Source of the DNA: Gemmatimonadota bacterium
GTDB lineage: Bacteria > Gemmatimonadota > Gemmatimonadetes > Gemmatimonadales > GWC2-71-9
Assembly: GCA_003221075.1 (NCBI GenBank)
Contig: QHUF01000142.1
Coordinates: forward strand, 1-7,779
Reading direction: 5' to 3'
DNA: 7,779 bases
Positions 5,471-7,779 of this stretch are shown here, piece after piece. The translations under genes and the position numbers were made by a program. Numbering within the stretch: the first letter of the stretch is position 1; every line of letters starts with the position of its first letter. The notes under the pieces are model-generated. The model saw nothing but the letters and a program-made list of their open reading frames with translations. It ran no database searches and had not been told where the DNA came from.

Positions 5471-6305
5471 CGTCCTCCTCATGATCGCAGCGCTCCAGGG
5501 GCCGGGCACCCGGCTCACCTACCGCATTCGCGTCATCGAGCCTGCCGCGGTCACACCGCGCATTCTCGCGAGCGGGGCGGTCAGCGGTCCGCTCGACAGC
5601 GACATGCGCCTGACCCTTCGCACCGACACCGCCGAAGTCGAGGCGTTGTTTCAGGTGACGGCGTTCGGCGATACCGTGACCGTGGCCGGGGAGTTCTTGA
5701 CCCGGCGCCTGGTGGGCCAGTCGCGCCGCGGTTTGCCGTTGTGGGAAGAGGACACCTACCGGCGTCTCGTCCGGATGACGTGGAGCGATACGGCGCGGAT
5801 CTATCCATTCGGGACCTCCCTAGCCCCCGCCGTTGCCCGGCGGGCGCCGTGGGTTGAGCTGATTCTCGAGCGACACTTCGCGGGTGGCGAGGCCCGAGCG
5901 GGGGAACAATTCGAGCTGCGGGACTCGACGCGCGACCTGAGCATCGAAGCGGTGGTCCGCCCGCGTCGCGCGCGCATCATCTTGAACCTCGTGCGCGGGG
6001 ATACCGTCAGCGGCCCCCGTCCGATGGATCTCGTCCTCGAAGAACCGGCGCGCGTCGTTCAGCTCGTGCTGAAGGGCCGCCCCACGACGTTGGTCGTAAG
6101 TCTCACCCGTCCCGATCCCGCACGGTCCGCGCGCGCCCGCGCGCTCGCGCTCGACGCCGACATCGTCTGCCTGAGGGTTTCGCAGCCCGCCGTGCTACAG
6201 CCGCTGGGCACGATCTGCGGGCGCCTCAACAACATCGCGCGCCAGCTGCCGCTGCCGACCGGCGACACGCTCGCCGCGACCTTTGCCTGGCCCGGCCCCC
6301 GCTGA
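5448..6305 (+). CDS. Unrecognised protein, probably exported, beta-rich
   Basis: I do not recognise this family. Read from GTG at 5448 it has 285 residues and starts with a hydrophobic stretch, LSFSSVLLMIAAL (5-17), followed by QGPG, like a short signal peptide lacking a strong positive charge. GAGGA at 5438-5442 is 5 nt upstream of this GTG. The other possible start, ATG at 5481 (274 residues), has no Shine-Dalgarno and cuts most of the hydrophobic segment away. The body alternates polar and hydrophobic residues in short strands (for example RLTYRIRVIEP, MRLTLRTDTAEVEALFQVTAFGDTVTVAGEF, RARIILNLVRG) and is rich in Arg, Thr and Val. Two cysteines near the C-terminus (in DIVCLRV and GTICGRL) could form a disulfide. 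It follows the anti-sigma gene, overlapping its end if the GTG is used, and overlaps the next gene through TGATG. A periplasmic role linked to the anti-sigma protein is possible but unsupported. Confidence 0.75.
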   Translation: MGPLSFSSVLLMIAALQGPGTRLTYRIRVIEPAAVTPRILASGAVSGPLDSDMRLTLRTDTAEVEALFQVTAFGDTVTVAGEFLTRRLVGQSRRGLPLWEEDTYRRLVRMTWSDTARIYPFGTSLAPAVARRAPWVELILERHFAGGEARAGEQFELRDSTRDLSIEAVVRPRRARIILNLVRGDTVSGPRPMDLVLEEPARVVQLVLKGRPTTLVVSLTRPDPARSARARALALDADIVCLRVSQPAVLQPLGTICGRLNNIARQLPLPTGDTLAATFAWPGPR

Positions 6306-7366
6306 TGGCTCCGCGCAAGAAACGGCTCGATCCCGCGATTTTCCACCTTCCGGTCGACAAGATGCGGGAGGGCTATTACTCCGACAAATACTTCGTACGG
6401 GCGCGGGACCTGCTGCGCAAAGATCGGCACCGGCCGCGCGTGACGATGCAGGTGTTCGGCAAATCCCACGCGTACCTCGGCGGGATCGACGAGGCAATTG
6501 CGATCTTGAAGTTATGCGCCGAGCGGTGGGACGAGCTCGTGGTGCACGCGCTCTATGATGGAGAAGAGATGCAGCCGTGGGAGACAGTGCTCCTCATCGA
6601 AGGGCCCTACGATGCCTTCGCGGTGCTCGAAACGCTCTACCTTGGCGTACTCGCGCGCCGCACGCGCGTGGGAACGAACACGCGCGAAGTCGTGCAGGCC
6701 GCGAAACCCAAGGAAGTGATGTTCTTCCCGGCGCGCCACGATCACTGGCTGGTCCAGACGGGCGACGGCTACGCCGCGCACATCGCCGGCGCGATCGGCG
6801 TGTCGACCGACGCCCAGGCATCGTGGTGGGGCTCCGAGGGCATCGGCACCGTGCCCCACGCACTCATCGCCGCGTACAACGGGGACACCGTCCAGGCGTC
6901 ACGCAAGTTCGCCGACCAGTCCGACCCCGCCATTCGGCTCATCACCCTGGTGGATTTCGACAACGATTGCGTGGGGACCTCGCTCGCCGTCGCGCGCGCT
7001 CTCGGCGACCGGCTGTACGGCGTCCGACTCGACACGTCCGAGACGCTGGTCGACAAGTCGGTCATTCCGCAGATGGGGACGTTCAAGCCCACCGGCGTGA
7101 ATCCGGAGCTGGTGCGGAACGTGCGGCGCGCGCTGGATGCCGGTGGTTTTCAACACGTCAAGATCGTCGTCTCGGGCGGCTTCACCGTGGAGAAGATCCG
7201 GCACTTCGAAGAGCAAAACATTCCTGTCGACGTCTACGGCGTCGGGTCGAGCCTCTTCCAGGGGCGGTTCGATTTCACGGCCGATGTCGTGATGCTGGAA
7301 GGGAAACCGTGTGCCAAGGTGGGCAGGGCGTACCGCCCGAATCCACGATTGGAACGCGTGACGTAG
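6305..7366 (+). CDS. pncB: Nicotinate phosphoribosyltransferase (compact form)
   Basis: The 353-residue protein matches the NAPRTase group: GYYSDKYF (23-30) at the N-terminus, DHWLVQTGDGYAAHIAGA (146-163), GTVPHALI (181-188, the family GT..H block, H185 probably the phosphorylatable His), TLVDFDNDC (214-222), VSGGFTVEKI (289-298) and YGVGSSLFQG (311-320) in the phosphoribosyl-phosphate binding part of the barrel. The enzyme joins nicotinate and PRPP to form nicotinate mononucleotide, at the cost of ATP, in the Preiss-Handler route to NAD, in the cytosol. The length is shorter than E. coli PncB (about 400), as in the archaeal-like compact versions. Start ATG overlaps the previous stop in TGATG with no good Shine-Dalgarno, which points to coupling. 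It is the last gene of the unit; a 28-bp palindrome begins 20 nt after the stop. A nicotinamide specificity cannot be excluded by eye. Confidence 0.88.
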   Translation: MAPRKKRLDPAIFHLPVDKMREGYYSDKYFVRARDLLRKDRHRPRVTMQVFGKSHAYLGGIDEAIAILKLCAERWDELVVHALYDGEEMQPWETVLLIEGPYDAFAVLETLYLGVLARRTRVGTNTREVVQAAKPKEVMFFPARHDHWLVQTGDGYAAHIAGAIGVSTDAQASWWGSEGIGTVPHALIAAYNGDTVQASRKFADQSDPAIRLITLVDFDNDCVGTSLAVARALGDRLYGVRLDTSETLVDKSVIPQMGTFKPTGVNPELVRNVRRALDAGGFQHVKIVVSGGFTVEKIRHFEEQNIPVDVYGVGSSLFQGRFDFTADVVMLEGKPCAKVGRAYRPNPRLERVT

Positions 7367-7385
7367 GCGCGCTGGAAGGATGGAT

Positions 7386-7413
7386 GTAGGGGCGCAGCAT
7401 GCTGCGCCCCTAC
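7386..7413. repeat. Perfect 28-bp palindrome, copy 2
   Basis: Identical in all 28 positions to the element at 365-392, while the flanks differ completely, so this is an independent insertion of the same unit. It begins 20 nt after the nicotinate phosphoribosyltransferase stop and lies 58 nt before the argC start. As RNA it would fold into a hairpin at the 3' end of the operon transcript. No U-tract follows. A role in ending or protecting the transcript is inferred. Confidence 0.93.
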
Positions 7414-7454
7414 TCACATTCGTCCGACCCATCTTGCGTGGCGTAACCTCTCTG

Positions 7455-7460
7455 CATAAT
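7455..7460 (+). promoter_or_regulatory. Candidate -10 element (CATAAT) for argC
   Basis: CATAAT matches TATAAT at five of six positions. It ends 11 nt before the argC ATG at 7472, so transcription would start about 5 nt ahead of the start codon and leave no room for a Shine-Dalgarno. The -35 region is weak; the nearest candidate, TTGCGT at 7434, has a 15-nt spacer. It lies in a short AT-richer patch (7452-7480) that stands out from the GC-rich surroundings. Confidence 0.5.
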
Positions 7461-7471
7461 TTTCCGTCCAA

Positions 7472-7779
7472 ATGAATAATCATGCATCCATCCCGGTCGG
7501 CGTACTGGGCGCGTCCGGCTATGTCGGTCAGGAGCTGCTGCGCCTGTTGCACGGCCATCCGGATGCCACGGTCGCGTTTGCAACCGCGGAGTCGGCGGCC
7601 GGCGAGTGGGTCGATGGCCACGAGCTGATCAAGGCCGACGATGCCCCGTGGCAACAGGCCGAGATCATCTTGTCCGCGCTGCCGCACGGCGTGTCCGCCC
7701 GCTACGTCAACGAGGCCCGCGCCGGCGGCAAGCGGACCGTCGATCTTTCGGCCGACTTCCGCCTTTCGCCCGACGCGGT
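7472..7779 (+). CDS. argC: N-acetyl-gamma-glutamyl-phosphate reductase, N-terminal part (3' end outside window)
   Basis: The first 102 residues are visible. PVGVLGASGYVGQELLRLL (8-26) holds the NADP-binding Gly-x-x-Gly-x-x-Gly of the semialdehyde-dehydrogenase fold. FATAES (36-41), ILSALPHGVSA (66-76) and TVDLSADFRL (89-98) are characteristic of ArgC. The enzyme reduces N-acetylglutamyl-5-phosphate to the semialdehyde in arginine synthesis. The catalytic Cys lies beyond the window edge. The segment between FATAES and LSALPHG is only about 25 residues, shorter than I expect from typical ArgC, so this is a compact variant or a LysY/LysW-pathway relative. ATG at 7472 is the only suitable start, without a Shine-Dalgarno. 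It probably begins a separate transcription unit, likely an arginine cluster running off the window. Confidence 0.92.
   Translation, partial: MNNHASIPVGVLGASGYVGQELLRLLHGHPDATVAFATAESAAGEWVDGHELIKADDAPWQQAEIILSALPHGVSARYVNEARAGGKRTVDLSADFRLSPDA

Noticed and set aside
6899..7687. Minus-strand open frame of 262 codons across the palindrome
   Set aside because: It is antisense to the nicotinate phosphoribosyltransferase and argC genes and crosses the palindrome; both opposite genes have strong family motifs.

Overview
The window is high-GC, gene-dense bacterial DNA with no mobile element, no CRISPR array and no RNA gene that I can see. The gene content suggests a Gram-negative soil or environmental bacterium: an outer-membrane Omp85-type barrel, a Tat-exported enzyme, a zinc-binding anti-sigma factor, AAQQ-type signal-peptide ends and weak or absent Shine-Dalgarno sites. 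Gemmatimonadota is my best guess, and neighbouring high-GC phyla are possible. This is an inference from style, not from a marker gene.

Layout. 2-334 (+) is the C-terminal end of a calcineurin-like metallophosphoesterase. It converges on a TetR-family repressor gene (423-998, -), and a perfect 28-bp palindrome lies between them. The repressor gene is divergent from a gene for a lysine 6-dehydrogenase/saccharopine-reductase-type oxidoreductase (1064-2200, +). That gene converges on an Omp85-type beta-barrel gene (about 2197-3324, -), and the two stop codons lie inside one CTAG. The barrel gene overlaps the end of a Tat-exported glycosylasparaginase gene (3309-4358, -), so the two form a minus-strand pair. 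A strong promoter (TTGACA, 17 nt, TAAAAC) sits almost directly on the glycosylasparaginase ATG.

From 4413 a compact plus-strand run begins: a DPM1-like GT2 glycosyltransferase, a small ZAS-type anti-sigma factor, an unrecognised probably exported beta-rich protein, and a nicotinate phosphoribosyltransferase. These are joined by two TGATG junctions and one probable overlap. A second exact copy of the 28-bp palindrome follows. Then comes argC (partial, from 7472), behind its own -10 element.

How the genes work together: most are ordinary housekeeping or envelope genes. The linked pairs are repressor plus lysine-type dehydrogenase (possible regulator and target), asparaginase plus barrel (translational coupling, both products exported), and GT2 plus anti-sigma plus exported protein plus NAD-salvage enzyme (one transcription unit, no obvious shared pathway). 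I did not find a convincing new multi-gene system. The points most worth a second look are the repeated palindrome, the missing canonical start codon of the barrel gene, the shared CTAG stop, and the anti-sigma gene without a sigma gene beside it.
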